A stretch of DNA of 64,000 nucleotides from Anaeromyxobacter sp. Fw109-5 (lineage in GTDB: Bacteria > Myxococcota > Myxococcia > Myxococcales > Anaeromyxobacteraceae): positions 2,108,001 through 2,172,000 of the forward strand of contig NC_009675.1 in NCBI RefSeq assembly GCF_000017505.1, given 5' to 3'. Shown one piece after another: positions 1-10,565 of this stretch; position 1 is the first letter of the stretch; every line of letters begins with the position of its first letter. Made by a program: the position numbers and the translations under genes. The notes below the pieces were generated by a model that did no database searches, was not told where the DNA came from, and was given only the letters and a program-made list of their open reading frames with translations.

Positions 1-336
1 GCGGTCGCAGCCGATCGCACGCTGCTCGAGCGCGCAGTGGAGGCGCTGCTCGCCGTCGCCGGCAGCGAGGGTACTCCAGTGCGCGTGGTCGTCCGGCCCG
101 ACGGGGAGGGGCGGGTGTCGCTCTGGTTCTCCGGACACGCGCCGGGACCGGCCGGCCTCGAAGACCCGCGCAAGGGCTCGCCCAGCGATCCGAAGGGAAG
201 GGCGCTCGCCCTGCCGGTCGCGCGACGGGTGGCGGCGGTGCTGCGCGGCGCGCTCGCGGTGTCCGAAGGGGACTACGTCCTCACGCTCCCGCGGGCGGCA
301 TATACTGCCGCGCCGGAACCCTCCTTGGAGCCATGA
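1..336 (+). CDS. C-terminal end of a histidine-kinase-like protein (5' end outside window)
   Basis: The frame is open from the first base and stops at TGA 334-336. The visible 111 residues look like the end of a GHKL/HATPase domain. There is a D-R-T-L-L-E-R-A-V stretch where the N-box helix would be, a degenerate G-R-A-L-A-L-P-V-A-R-R resembling the G2 box (GxGLGLxxAR), and a final beta strand ending in LTLPRA. The usual GxG glycines are partly missing, so ATP binding is doubtful. The stop overlaps the ATG of the next gene (ATGA at 333-336), so the two are translationally coupled. A kinase followed by a lone receiver is a natural pair. The domain call is inference because most of the protein is outside the window. 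Confidence 0.6.
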   Translation, partial: AVAADRTLLERAVEALLAVAGSEGTPVRVVVRPDGEGRVSLWFSGHAPGPAGLEDPRKGSPSDPKGRALALPVARRVAAVLRGALAVSEGDYVLTLPRAAYTAAPEPSLEP

Positions 337-713
337 GCCTGCCCCTCGTGCTGGTCGTCGATGACGACCCGGACATCCTCGAAGCGATCTGCGACATCCT
401 CGAAGGCGAGGGTTATCGCGTGGCGCGCGCCCGTCACGGCGGCGAGGCGCTCGAGCGGGTCGCGGCCGAAGAACCCGCCATCATCCTCCTGGACCTGATG
501 ATGCCGGTGATGGACGGGCTCGCCTTCGCCCAGGCGCTCCGGCAGCTTCCGGAAGGGCAGCGGATTCCCATCGTCGTCATCTCCGCCGACGGGAACCCGC
601 AGCGCGCCGCCTCGATCGGAGCCGTCGGCTATCTCGCCAAGCCCTTCGACATCGACGCCCTGCTCGCGCAGGTGGCGCAGACCACCTCGGCGTGCGCCTC
701 GGCGGGAGCGTAG
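333..713 (+). CDS. Single-domain response regulator (CheY-like receiver)
   Basis: A 126-residue protein consisting of one receiver domain and nothing else. The acidic pocket is D10-D11-D12, the phospho-acceptor is D54 in LLDLMMP, the switch Ser is S84 and the conserved Lys is K103 in LAKPFD, so all catalytic residues are present. There is no output domain, so it probably acts by protein-protein contact or as a phosphorelay intermediate. Its ATG overlaps the stop of the preceding kinase-like gene, which is the likely partner. The short Ala-rich C-terminus after residue 115 is not part of the fold. Its target cannot be deduced from this window. Confidence 0.9.
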   Translation: MSLPLVLVVDDDPDILEAICDILEGEGYRVARARHGGEALERVAAEEPAIILLDLMMPVMDGLAFAQALRQLPEGQRIPIVVISADGNPQRAASIGAVGYLAKPFDIDALLAQVAQTTSACASAGA

Positions 714-796
714 GGAAAGCCGCTCCTCCCGCGCGGTCTGGCGAATGAGAGCGGGAGCGAGGGCGCCCGAAACCCCCGGCAGTTCGCGGTGTTCGC

Positions 797-825
797 TTGA
801 CTTCCCGCGCCGGCGCGGGTAGAAA
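797..825 (+). promoter_or_regulatory. Predicted sigma-70 promoter of rplC
   Basis: TTGACT at 797-802 and TAGAAA at 820-825 are separated by exactly 17 bases, about 70 bases before the rplC start. The match to the -35 hexamer is 5 of 6. It separates rplC from the two-component genes upstream. Confidence 0.6.
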
Positions 826-894
826 CCGCCCCTTTCCAACGGCACGTCCTCCGCGGCCAGACGCGACGCGCGGCGGACCAATGCGAGGTGACAC

Positions 895-1605
895 ATGGCG
901 ACTGGGCTTCTCGCGAAGAAGCTGGGCATGACGCAGATCTTCACCGCCGAGGGCGACTGCATCCCGGTGACGGTGCTCGAGGCGGGCCCCTGCACGGTGG
1001 TGCGCCGCAAGACGGCGGAGAAGGACGGCTACGACGCCGTCGTGATCGGCTGGGGCGAGGTGGACGAGAAGCACGCCCACCGGCTCACGAAGCCCGAGGT
1101 CGGGGTCTTCAAGAAGGCCGGCACCCCGGTCTTCCGGCACGTGAAGGAGATCCGCGTCAAGGACGCGAAGCTCCTCGGCGAGCTCAAGGCGGGCGACGTC
1201 CTCACCGTCGACAAGGTCTTCAAGCAGGACCAGCGCATCGACGTGGCCGGCGTGACGAAGGGCCGCGGGTTCACCGGCGTCATGAAGCGCTGGAACATGC
1301 ACGGCGCCGCGCGCGACTCGTCGACGACGCACGAGCACCACCGCCACGTCGGCGCGATCGGTCAGCGCAAGACGCCCGGCAAGGTGTGGAAGGGCAAGCA
1401 CCTCCCCGGCCACTACGGCGTCGACAACGTCACCATCCAGAACCTCACCATCGTCGGCGTGGAGGCGGACAAGAACCTCCTCCTCGTGAAGGGCGCGGTC
1501 CCGGGCCACAACGACGGGCTCCTCTTCGTGAACACGGCCGTGAAGGGCCAGCCGCGCGTGAAGAAGGTGCAGGAGGTCCGCGCGCGCGCCAAGCCGAAGG
1601 TCTAG
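895..1605 (+). CDS. rplC: 50S ribosomal protein L3 (stand-alone copy)
   Basis: 236 residues, against about 209 in E. coli. It begins with the L3 signature GLLAKKLGMTQIF and keeps the central loop (KGRGFTGVMKRWN) that reaches towards the peptidyl-transferase centre, plus the closing LLLVKGAVPG block. L3 is an early-assembly protein of the large subunit. The methylated Gln of E. coli L3 (Gln150, PrmB target) aligns with Lys in GQRKTPG, so PrmB-type methylation is not expected here. The ATG at 895 has GAGGTGA just upstream; an overlapping ATG at 888 opens another, non-homologous frame. Unusually, no rpsJ, rplD, rplW or other S10-operon genes flank it: it has its own promoter and terminator. Whether a second rplC exists elsewhere cannot be seen. 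Confidence 0.95.
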   Translation: MATGLLAKKLGMTQIFTAEGDCIPVTVLEAGPCTVVRRKTAEKDGYDAVVIGWGEVDEKHAHRLTKPEVGVFKKAGTPVFRHVKEIRVKDAKLLGELKAGDVLTVDKVFKQDQRIDVAGVTKGRGFTGVMKRWNMHGAARDSSTTHEHHRHVGAIGQRKTPGKVWKGKHLPGHYGVDNVTIQNLTIVGVEADKNLLLVKGAVPGHNDGLLFVNTAVKGQPRVKKVQEVRARAKPKV

Positions 1606-1639
1606 CCGACCTCCGCGGCTCGCACGGGCCTGGAACACG

Positions 1640-1685
1640 AACGCCGCTCCGGGGAACCGGGGCGGCGTTTCCATTTCGCTTCGGC
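1640..1685 (+). terminator. Intrinsic terminator of rplC
   Basis: A 13-bp stem (1640-1652 with 1657-1669, one G-T pair) closes a GGAA tetraloop and is followed by a T-rich stretch (TTTCCATTTCGCTT). It lies 35 bases after the rplC stop, so rplC is a one-gene transcript. Confidence 0.75.
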
Positions 1686-1734
1686 AGCCTGCGTGACTCG
1701 CGCTCGAGGCCGGTTAACACCTCGTGAGGCGAGT

Positions 1735-3306
1735 TCAGCGGGAAGAGTCGACTCGATACAGCCACCACATCCCGGAGCGCGCCTCCAGGCGTACCGGTTT
1801 CGTCGCATCGTGAAACAGGGATCGGCCCATGTCGGTGGGCGAGCGGACGATGAAGTAGTCGTACCATCCGTCACGCTCCCAATTGAACGAGTCGGGCTGC
1901 AACGCGAGCGCCTCGGTCGCGATCGGGCGGCTTGCCGTCGGGGCGTGTCGCGCGAGCTCCGGGTAGCAGCTCGCGAAGGAGTACCCGAAGGCTCCCCCTT
2001 TCTCGGCTTGGTACCACGCTGCCATGTGCTGGTGAGGCGCTGCGGGGACGGCGGCGCTCGCGCCAGAGAACATGAGGCCAAGTACGTTCCGCCGCGGCTC
2101 CATCCGCGCCAGGAGGTCGTCGATCCCCGCCGCTTCCTCGTCGAAGGCGTGGAACCGCGCGGTCAGGACGACCATCCATCCCACGACGAGCGCGACGAGG
2201 GCCGCGTGCCCCCATCGCGAGCGCCTGGGGTTGGCCGCTCCATTCACCGCAAATAGACAAAAGGGCACGAGGAACATCGCGAAGCGCTCCGCCACCAGGG
2301 CGATGTCGGCTACCCGCGTCGGCCCGAGCTGGACCACCGCGAGCGCTGCGACGCCCGGTACCCATCGAGCGGGGTCACGGGAGAGGCGAGGACGAGTCGC
2401 CACCACCGCAGCGAGCATCAGCAGCAGGGCTGCCACTTCCAGCCAAGAAACGCTCAGACGGATCGGCGGACGAGGACCGAGAACCAACATCGGGAACTGG
2501 AAGAGCCGATGGAGATCGACTCCCCACGCGTGCGGCCAGTTGGACTGCGGCTCGCGCGAGTGAGTCCAGGCGGCCCAACAGAGCGCGACCATCAGCGCTG
2601 CGGCGAGCGGCACGGCGCGACGAACGAACCCGTGCAGGCCCCGCGCTCGTAACGCGATCATTCCGGCTGCCGTCGCGCCGCAGATCCCGAAGACGAGCGC
2701 ATGCGCGAAGAACAGGAGGACGGCGGATGCGCCGACGGCGATGCCGAGACTCCGCGTCGGAAAGCTCGCGTACTCGTAGGCCAGCGCGACGAATAGGATT
2801 CCGAGCGGCACAGCCACCAGGAAGTTCAGGAATCCCCAGTAGAACGCGAACCCGAACGCCGCGGGGAACCCCAGCAGCGCCCAGTAGCGGTCGCCACCAG
2901 TTCGGCCGAGCAGTACGTGCATCGAGAGCGGGATCGCCAGCACCGCCGCGGTCACAACCAGCTTGATCGCGTTGAGGACGCCCGTGAACTCCGCCAGGCA
3001 TCGCGCCAGGGCATATCCAACGAGATAGGGAGTGAACCAGTTGAGCTCGTACTCTTTCGCGAAGCCGTAGCTCGGGTCGTCCAGGTGCATCCAGATCGAG
3101 ATCTGCGCCGCATGCTGCGGCAGATCCGTCATCGGGAGGTACTTGACGCTCCAGAGCGGAACGAGCGCCGCTGCGGTACACGCCGCGAAAGCGATCCAGT
3201 ATGCGGAGATCCGCCTCGGGGACGAAGCCGGGAGCTCTCGCGGCGGACGAGGGTCGTCCGGTGTGCGGGAAGGGATTGGTTCGAGAGCTGCGGAGCTAGG
3301 GCGCAC
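1735..3306 (-). CDS. Polytopic membrane protein, possibly a GT-C-like glycosyltransferase relative
   Basis: 523 residues with about ten hydrophobic segments spread from residue ~35 to ~380, then a soluble C-terminal tail of about 130 residues rich in aromatic residues and His. The overall plan (an acidic, aromatic first loop after TM1 containing M-T-D-L-P-Q-H, many TMs, a C-terminal soluble part) is like that of GT-C lipid-sugar-dependent glycosyltransferases, but I see no decisive motif, so the function is unassigned. The first ~30 residues are Pro/Arg-rich and may not be translated; a later start is possible. Base composition is visibly lower in GC than in the neighbours, which may indicate transfer. 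It is convergent with rplC and read in the same direction as typA, with its stop about 50 bases from the rplC terminator. Confidence 0.6.
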   Translation of the reverse strand: MRPSSAALEPIPSRTPDDPRPPRELPASSPRRISAYWIAFAACTAAALVPLWSVKYLPMTDLPQHAAQISIWMHLDDPSYGFAKEYELNWFTPYLVGYALARCLAEFTGVLNAIKLVVTAAVLAIPLSMHVLLGRTGGDRYWALLGFPAAFGFAFYWGFLNFLVAVPLGILFVALAYEYASFPTRSLGIAVGASAVLLFFAHALVFGICGATAAGMIALRARGLHGFVRRAVPLAAALMVALCWAAWTHSREPQSNWPHAWGVDLHRLFQFPMLVLGPRPPIRLSVSWLEVAALLLMLAAVVATRPRLSRDPARWVPGVAALAVVQLGPTRVADIALVAERFAMFLVPFCLFAVNGAANPRRSRWGHAALVALVVGWMVVLTARFHAFDEEAAGIDDLLARMEPRRNVLGLMFSGASAAVPAAPHQHMAAWYQAEKGGAFGYSFASCYPELARHAPTASRPIATEALALQPDSFNWERDGWYDYFIVRSPTDMGRSLFHDATKPVRLEARSGMWWLYRVDSSR

Positions 3307-3407
3307 CGCGCGACACTAGCACGCGCCCGATCGGCAGCCACTCGGGCCTGCTCCGCGTCAAATGATCTGGCGCCGAACGCCCTGCCCGTAGGCCGGAAAC
3401 AAGAAGC

Positions 3408-5258
<1,851 letters not shown>

Positions 5259-5286
5259 GTAGGACTCTTTGCGTAAAAGGCCGGGA

Positions 5287-5316
5287 CTTATAGTCGTTTC
5301 GCGACGCGCAGGGCAA
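5287..5316 (-). promoter_or_regulatory. Predicted promoter of typA
   Basis: Read on the minus strand, TTGCCC (5316-5311) and TATAAG (5292-5287) are 18 bases apart, about 30 bases before the typA ATG. It lies in the divergent region shared with the hybrid kinase gene. Confidence 0.5.
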
Positions 5317-5427
5317 GCGAAACCGCGATGTCGGGCGATAGCGGATAAATCGGACGCTCGCCTGCCGCGTGGTAGGATGGCGGCGGTTCAGCAACTTTTT
5401 CTCCTCGCCGGGGGGCGCGGTCAGGGA

Positions 5428-8400
5428 ATGCCGCACGTCATCCTCTTCGTGGACGACGAGCCGGAGGTCCTCGGCCTCCTGCGGCGCACGTTCTCGCCGC
5501 AGGACGGCTACGAGGCGCTGACGGCTGGCGGCGCGGAGGAGGCGCTGCGGATCCTCGCCGAGCGCGAGGTCGATCTCCTCGTCACCGACCAGCGGATGCC
5601 CGGCATGACGGGCGTCGAGCTGATCGCCGAGGCGCGCCGGCGGCGGCATGACCTCTGCGCCATCCTCCTCACGGCGTACACCGAGCCGGAGGAGCTCGTC
5701 GACGCGATCAACCGCGGCGAGGTCTACCGCTACCTCGTGAAGCCGTGGGAGAGCGCCGATCTCCGCCAGACGGTGGTCCGCGCGCTCGAGCAGGTCCAGC
5801 TGAAGCGCGAGCACGCCCGGGCCCTCGCCGAGGCGGAGCGCCGGCTGCAGACCCTCGAGGTCGCGGCGGAGGTCGCCCGCGACGCGAGCACCGCCGAGAG
5901 CCACACCCGGCTGCTCGAGCAGGTGGTCGAGCGGCTGCCGCGCGTCGTACCGTGCGACGTCGCCGCCGCGCTGTTCGCGCCGGCCGGGACCGCCCCGGTC
6001 CTCCTCCTCCGCCCCGTCGCCCGGCTCTCCGATTCGGCGCTCCTCCAGGTGAAGGAGGACGCGCTCGCCGCGTACGCCGAGCACGCCGGCAACCGGCTCG
6101 CGGAGTCCACGCTCCAGATCCGCGTCCTCGGCTCCGCCGGGCGGGCCAGCACGTTCGGCTCGCGGCTCGCCGTGCCGCTCCAGGTCGACGGCGTGACGGC
6201 AGGGGTGGTCCTCCTGCAGAGCATGGCGACCGGCGCGTTCGGGCCCGGCGACGCGCGCGTGCTGGACGTGTTCGTGAACGAGCTCGGCGCGGCGCTCCGG
6301 GCCTTCGGCGCCAAGCACGCGGGCGAGCGCCACCGGCTCGAGCGGGTGGTCGAGTGCATGGCCGACGGGCTGCTGTTCGCCGCCACCGGGTCGGACGAGG
6401 TGATCGCGAACCCCGCGGCGCGCCGCATGCTCGGCGCTGCGCTCGATGGGCCGCTCCCGGTGCGCTGGCTGAAGGACGCGCTCGGCTTCTACCCGTTCGA
6501 CCTGGTGCGCGGCATCGAGCCGGATCCTTCGGGCCGCGCCTTCGTCCAGGAGGAGGTGCATCTCCTCGACCGGACCCTCTCGTCGATCGTGTCCCCCGTC
6601 GCGGAGGCCGACGGGCGGCTCGCCGGCGTGGCCATCGCGCTGCGCGACGTCACCGAGCAGAAGCGGCTGGAGGAGCGGAAGGAGGAGTTCGTCCAGGTGA
6701 TGAGCCACGAGCTGCGCTCGCCGCTGACGTCCGTCACCGGCGCGCTCGACCTCGTGCTCTCCGGCCTGGCGGGGCAGCTCGAGCCGAAGCAGGCGCGGTA
6801 CCTGCGCATGGCCCGCGAGTCCACCGAGAAGCTGAACGGCCTCGTCGACGACCTCCTCGATCTCGCCCGGCTCGCGAAGGGCAAGCTGCAGATGGAGCCC
6901 GAGGTGACGAGCCTCGACGAGCTCGTGCGGGCCACGGTCGAGCGCTACCAGCCCGCCGCGGCGGAGCGGGGCCAGGAGGTGGCCGTCGAGACGCCGCCGG
7001 CCTCCGTCCGGATGGTGGCCGATCCGGCCCGCGTCGGCCAGGTGCTCTCGAACCTGCTCACGAACGCCATCAAGTTCGCGCCGGAGAACAGCGTCATCCG
7101 CGTGCGGCTCTTCCGCTCGCCGGCGCTGCCCGGGATGCTCGGGCTCTCGGTGTGGAACGCGGGCGAGGCGATCTCCGAGCCCGACCTGGAGCGCATCTTC
7201 GAGAAGTTCGAGCAGGCGCGCAGCGATCGCAACCGGCGCGTGCGCGGCACCGGGCTCGGGCTCTCGATCTGCCGCGGCATCGTGGAGGCGCACGGCGGCG
7301 CGATCTGGGCGGAGAGCCCGGGCGACGGCGTGCGGTTCGTGGTGGTGCTCCCCGAGGAGGCGCCGGCCGCCCCCGCCGAGCGCGCTCCCCTGTCCCCCGA
7401 GGCGCCGCTGGTCCTCGTCGTCGACGAGCCGGACGCGGCCACGCTCGCGCGCGGCGTCCTCGAGGCGCGCGGCATGCGCTGCCACGCCACGAGCGATCCC
7501 CACGAGGCGCTCGCCCAGGCCCGCCGCCGCCGCCCGCGCCTCGTCGTCTACGATCCGCGCGTGGTCGCGCTCGCGGGGGTGCCGCTCGCCGACATCCTCC
7601 GGCACGACGCGGAGACGCGGCAGGCGGCGGTGCTCGCCTTCGCCGACCCCACCCAGCGCGAGGCGGCGTTCCGCGCCGGCGCCGAGGCGTTCGTGCCGAA
7701 GCCGTCCCCGCCGTCCGTGTTCGCCGCGTCCGCCGAGCCGCTGCTGCGACGCGGCCGGCCGGCCGGGGGCCGCGTCCTCGTCGTGGACGACGACCCGGGC
7801 ACCCGCGCGATCTCCGCCGAGGTGCTCGCGAGCCAGGGCTACGAGGTCCTGGAGGCGGACACGGCCGCCGGCGCCCGCCGCCTCGTCCAGGAGAAGCGGC
7901 CGCAGCTCCTCCTCGTGGACGTGCAGCTCCCGGACGCCAACGCCTTCTCGCTCCTCGAGGGGCTCGCCGAGGAGCGCGCCTCCGATCCCTTCGCCGTCGT
8001 GTTCCTCTCGGCCCGGGGCGAGACGGCCGACAAGGTCCGGGCGCTGCGGCTCGGGGCGGACGACTACCTCACGAAGCCGTTCGACGCCCAGGAGCTGGTC
8101 GCCCGCATCGACGCGGTGCTGCGCCGGCGCGAGGCCACGCTCCACGCCTCCCCGATGACGCGCCTGCCGGGAGGCCGCGCGATCGATCAGGAGGTGGAGC
8201 GCCGCCTCGGGGGCCGCATCCCGTTCGCGCTCACCTACGTCGATCTCGACAACCTGAAGGCCTTCAACGACACGTACGGCTACGCGAAGGCGGACGGCGT
8301 CATCGTCCAGACGGCCGGGATCCTCCGCCACGCGGTCGCCGAGCACGGCGGCGAGGGCGCCTTCCTCGGGCACATCGGCGGTGACGACTTCGTGGTGCTC

Positions 8401-8763
8401 ACCGCGCCGGAGCGCGCCCAGTCGGTCGCCCGCGAGGTGATCACCACCTTCGATCGGGTGATCCCGCTGTACTACGACCGCGAGGACCGGGAGCGCGGCT
8501 TCATCGAGGCGGCCGATCGCTACGGCACCCCGCGCAAGTTCCCGATCCTCTCGGTCTCGATCGCGACCGTGACGGCGCCGCCGGGACGCTGGGGCGCGCA
8601 CGTCGACCTGGCGCGGGCGGCCTCCGAGCTGAAGGAGAAGGCGAAGCGCACGGCGGGCAGCGTCCACCTCGCCGACGACGGCGTCGTCGCAGCCGGTGAG
8701 CCCGGCCCGCGTCCGCTGCTGACTCCGGTCGCGGGCGGCGGTGGAGGCGGAGCGGCGGCATGA
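5428..8763 (+). CDS. Hybrid sensor histidine kinase: REC-GAF-PAS-HisKA-HATPase-REC-REC-GGDEF
   Basis: 1111 residues from the ATG at 5428, chosen because the receiver fold starts immediately there; the frame is open further upstream. Domain order: receiver 1 (D9-D10, phospho-acceptor D54, Lys in YLVKPW), a GAF-like region (~170-310), a PAS-like region (~320-410), HisKA with H427 in MSHELRSP, and HATPase with N-box (LLTNAIKFAP) and GTGLGLS. The G1 box has Asn for the usual Asp (VWNAGEA). A poorly conserved receiver (VYDP, FVPKPS) and an intact receiver (LLVDVQLPD, YLTKPFD) follow, then a GGDEF-like domain with G-G-D-D-F at 984-988 and a Gly/Ala tail. It has no transmembrane segment, so it is cytoplasmic. 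GGDDF departs from GG(D/E)EF, so diguanylate cyclase activity is uncertain. It overlaps the next kinase by ATGA. Confidence 0.9.
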   Translation: MPHVILFVDDEPEVLGLLRRTFSPQDGYEALTAGGAEEALRILAEREVDLLVTDQRMPGMTGVELIAEARRRRHDLCAILLTAYTEPEELVDAINRGEVYRYLVKPWESADLRQTVVRALEQVQLKREHARALAEAERRLQTLEVAAEVARDASTAESHTRLLEQVVERLPRVVPCDVAAALFAPAGTAPVLLLRPVARLSDSALLQVKEDALAAYAEHAGNRLAESTLQIRVLGSAGRASTFGSRLAVPLQVDGVTAGVVLLQSMATGAFGPGDARVLDVFVNELGAALRAFGAKHAGERHRLERVVECMADGLLFAATGSDEVIANPAARRMLGAALDGPLPVRWLKDALGFYPFDLVRGIEPDPSGRAFVQEEVHLLDRTLSSIVSPVAEADGRLAGVAIALRDVTEQKRLEERKEEFVQVMSHELRSPLTSVTGALDLVLSGLAGQLEPKQARYLRMARESTEKLNGLVDDLLDLARLAKGKLQMEPEVTSLDELVRATVERYQPAAAERGQEVAVETPPASVRMVADPARVGQVLSNLLTNAIKFAPENSVIRVRLFRSPALPGMLGLSVWNAGEAISEPDLERIFEKFEQARSDRNRRVRGTGLGLSICRGIVEAHGGAIWAESPGDGVRFVVVLPEEAPAAPAERAPLSPEAPLVLVVDEPDAATLARGVLEARGMRCHATSDPHEALAQARRRRPRLVVYDPRVVALAGVPLADILRHDAETRQAAVLAFADPTQREAAFRAGAEAFVPKPSPPSVFAASAEPLLRRGRPAGGRVLVVDDDPGTRAISAEVLASQGYEVLEADTAAGARRLVQEKRPQLLLVDVQLPDANAFSLLEGLAEERASDPFAVVFLSARGETADKVRALRLGADDYLTKPFDAQELVARIDAVLRRREATLHASPMTRLPGGRAIDQEVERRLGGRIPFALTYVDLDNLKAFNDTYGYAKADGVIVQTAGILRHAVAEHGGEGAFLGHIGGDDFVVLTAPERAQSVAREVITTFDRVIPLYYDREDRERGFIEAADRYGTPRKFPILSVSIATVTAPPGRWGAHVDLARAASELKEKAKRTAGSVHLADDGVVAAGEPGPRPLLTPVAGGGGGGAAA

Positions 8764-10562
8764 CGCTGCAGCGGAAGCTCGCGCTCTTCCTCCTGGCAGC
8801 GTCGCTCGCACCGGTGGTCGGAGTCGGCTTTCCCATCCTCGGGTGGGCGCAGCGGGAGCTCGGCCGGCGCGCCTCCGCCGAGCACCTCGCGCGCGCCCGC
8901 TCGGGCGCAGCGAGCATCTCCGCCGATCTCGCGCAGGTGGACGCGACGCTCTCGACCGTCGCCGAGAGCTGGCGGCCCGATCGCCTCGACGAGGCGGACC
9001 GGCGCGGGCTGCTGCTCGTCCTCTCGCGCCAGCTCCCCGCGGTCGAGGCGAGCGCGATCGTGGACGGCGAAGGGACGACCCGCGCCCTGCTCTCGACCCG
9101 CGGCGGCGCGGCGGAGGAGGGATTCCTCGCGGCCGTGCGCGCGGCGCGCGAGGGCACGGGACGCGGCCTCTCGCTGCACGCCTACGAGGAGGCGGGAGGC
9201 GGCGTGCGGCTCGCCGCGGTGCGAGCGATCCCGGCGGCGGACGGGGGGCGGTGGCTCGTCGCCGTGCGGCTCGGGACCTCGGTCGTGCAGCGGCGGCTCG
9301 ACGCGGCGGTCCCCGAGGACGGCGCCGCCTACCTCGCGAGCGGCACGCGCCTGCTCGTCACGTCCGTACGGGCGGAGCCGCTGACGGAGGCGGCCCGGGG
9401 CGAGCTCGCCGAGCGGATCGACCGGAAGCGCGCGGGCGCGCTGCTGGGCAGGAGCTCCCTCGCGGCCTGGGCACCGCTCGCGGCGGCGCCGGGATGGAGC
9501 GTCGTCGTCGGGGTCCCGGCCGAGGTGGCCTACGCGCCGATCGTCGGGCTGAGGCACGCCGCCCTCACGGCGTGCGCGCTCGTGGCGCTCGGGGTGCTCG
9601 CCCTCTCGGCGCTCCTCGCGCGGCGGATCAGCGCGCGGGTCGCCCGCATCGACGCGGCGGTGCGCGCCCTCGGCGAGGGGGAGGTCGAGGTCCGGCTTCC
9701 GGAGGAGGGGCGCGACGAGATCGCGGCGGTGTCCCGGACGTTCAACGCCATGGCGGAGGAGCTCGGGTCCGCCCGGGCGCGCCTGGAGCGCTGGAACGAC
9801 GACCTGCAGCGCGAGGTCGACGCGCGCACGCGCGAGCTCCGCGAGGCGCAGGCGCAGCTCCTCGAGGCGCAGAAGCTCGCCGCGATCGGTCAGCTCGGCG
9901 CCGGCGCGGCCCACGAGATCAACAACCCGCTGACCGGGATCCTCGGCAACGCCCAGCTCCTGCTCGAGGCGATGCCGCGGAGCAACCCGGATCGCGAGTC
10001 GGTCGAAAAGATCGAGGCGCTCGCGCGCCGCTGCCGGGACATCACCCAGAAGCTGATCCGATTCAGCCAGCAGCGCGCCGAGCCCGACTTCCGGGAGCTC
10101 GACGCGAACCGGGTCGTCGCGGAGGCGCTCGCGCTCGTGGACGGGCACCTCCGCGCCGGGGGCATCCCCCTCGACGTCTCGCTCGCCGAGCCCTCCCCCC
10201 GCGTGAAGGGCGACCCCGGCCACCTCGCCCAGGTCGTGCTGAATCTGCTGTCGAACGCGCGGACGGCGTGCGCCGGCAGGCCCGGCGCCGGGATCCGGAT
10301 CGCGACGCGGCGCGCCGGGGGCGACGTCGAGATCGTGGTGAGCGATGGAGGTAAGGGGATCGCCCCGGAGCACCTGCCCCGCATCTTCGAGCCGTTCTTC
10401 ACGACGAAGGACCAGTGGAGCAACGTCGGGCTGGGGCTCTCGGTGTCGTACCGGATCGTCGCGGAGCACGGCGGCCGGATCGACGTGGAGAGCCGCGCGG
10501 GGGAGGGGAGCACGTTCACGGTGCGGCTGCCGGCGGCGTCCGCGGCGGCGACGGCGGCATAG
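8760..10562 (+). CDS. Membrane sensor histidine kinase with periplasmic sensor and HAMP domain
   Basis: 600 residues. TM1 is at about 7-30, followed by a ~240-residue extracytoplasmic sensor region (Cache-like by size and position, not proven), then TM2 around 265-290. A HAMP domain, a coiled coil (LQREVDARTRELREAQAQL) and HisKA with H385 in AAHEINNPLTG come next. The ATP domain has NLLSNA, a G1-like DGGKGI and GLGLSVS. The H-E-I-N-N-P-L form of the H box is typical of NtrB/HPK4-type kinases. The ATG lies inside the stop of the hybrid kinase (ATGA, 8760-8763), so the pair is translationally coupled. With three receivers next door, this kinase may feed phosphate into that protein. There is no DNA-binding regulator in the unit. 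Confidence 0.92.
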   Translation: MTLQRKLALFLLAASLAPVVGVGFPILGWAQRELGRRASAEHLARARSGAASISADLAQVDATLSTVAESWRPDRLDEADRRGLLLVLSRQLPAVEASAIVDGEGTTRALLSTRGGAAEEGFLAAVRAAREGTGRGLSLHAYEEAGGGVRLAAVRAIPAADGGRWLVAVRLGTSVVQRRLDAAVPEDGAAYLASGTRLLVTSVRAEPLTEAARGELAERIDRKRAGALLGRSSLAAWAPLAAAPGWSVVVGVPAEVAYAPIVGLRHAALTACALVALGVLALSALLARRISARVARIDAAVRALGEGEVEVRLPEEGRDEIAAVSRTFNAMAEELGSARARLERWNDDLQREVDARTRELREAQAQLLEAQKLAAIGQLGAGAAHEINNPLTGILGNAQLLLEAMPRSNPDRESVEKIEALARRCRDITQKLIRFSQQRAEPDFRELDANRVVAEALALVDGHLRAGGIPLDVSLAEPSPRVKGDPGHLAQVVLNLLSNARTACAGRPGAGIRIATRRAGGDVEIVVSDGGKGIAPEHLPRIFEPFFTTKDQWSNVGLGLSVSYRIVAEHGGRIDVESRAGEGSTFTVRLPAASAAATAA

Positions 10563-10565
10563 GCC

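Noticed and set aside
888-1727. Longer frame overlapping rplC from ATG 888
   Set aside because: Different frame from L3 and no homology; the L3 frame has the ribosome-binding site and the family motifs.
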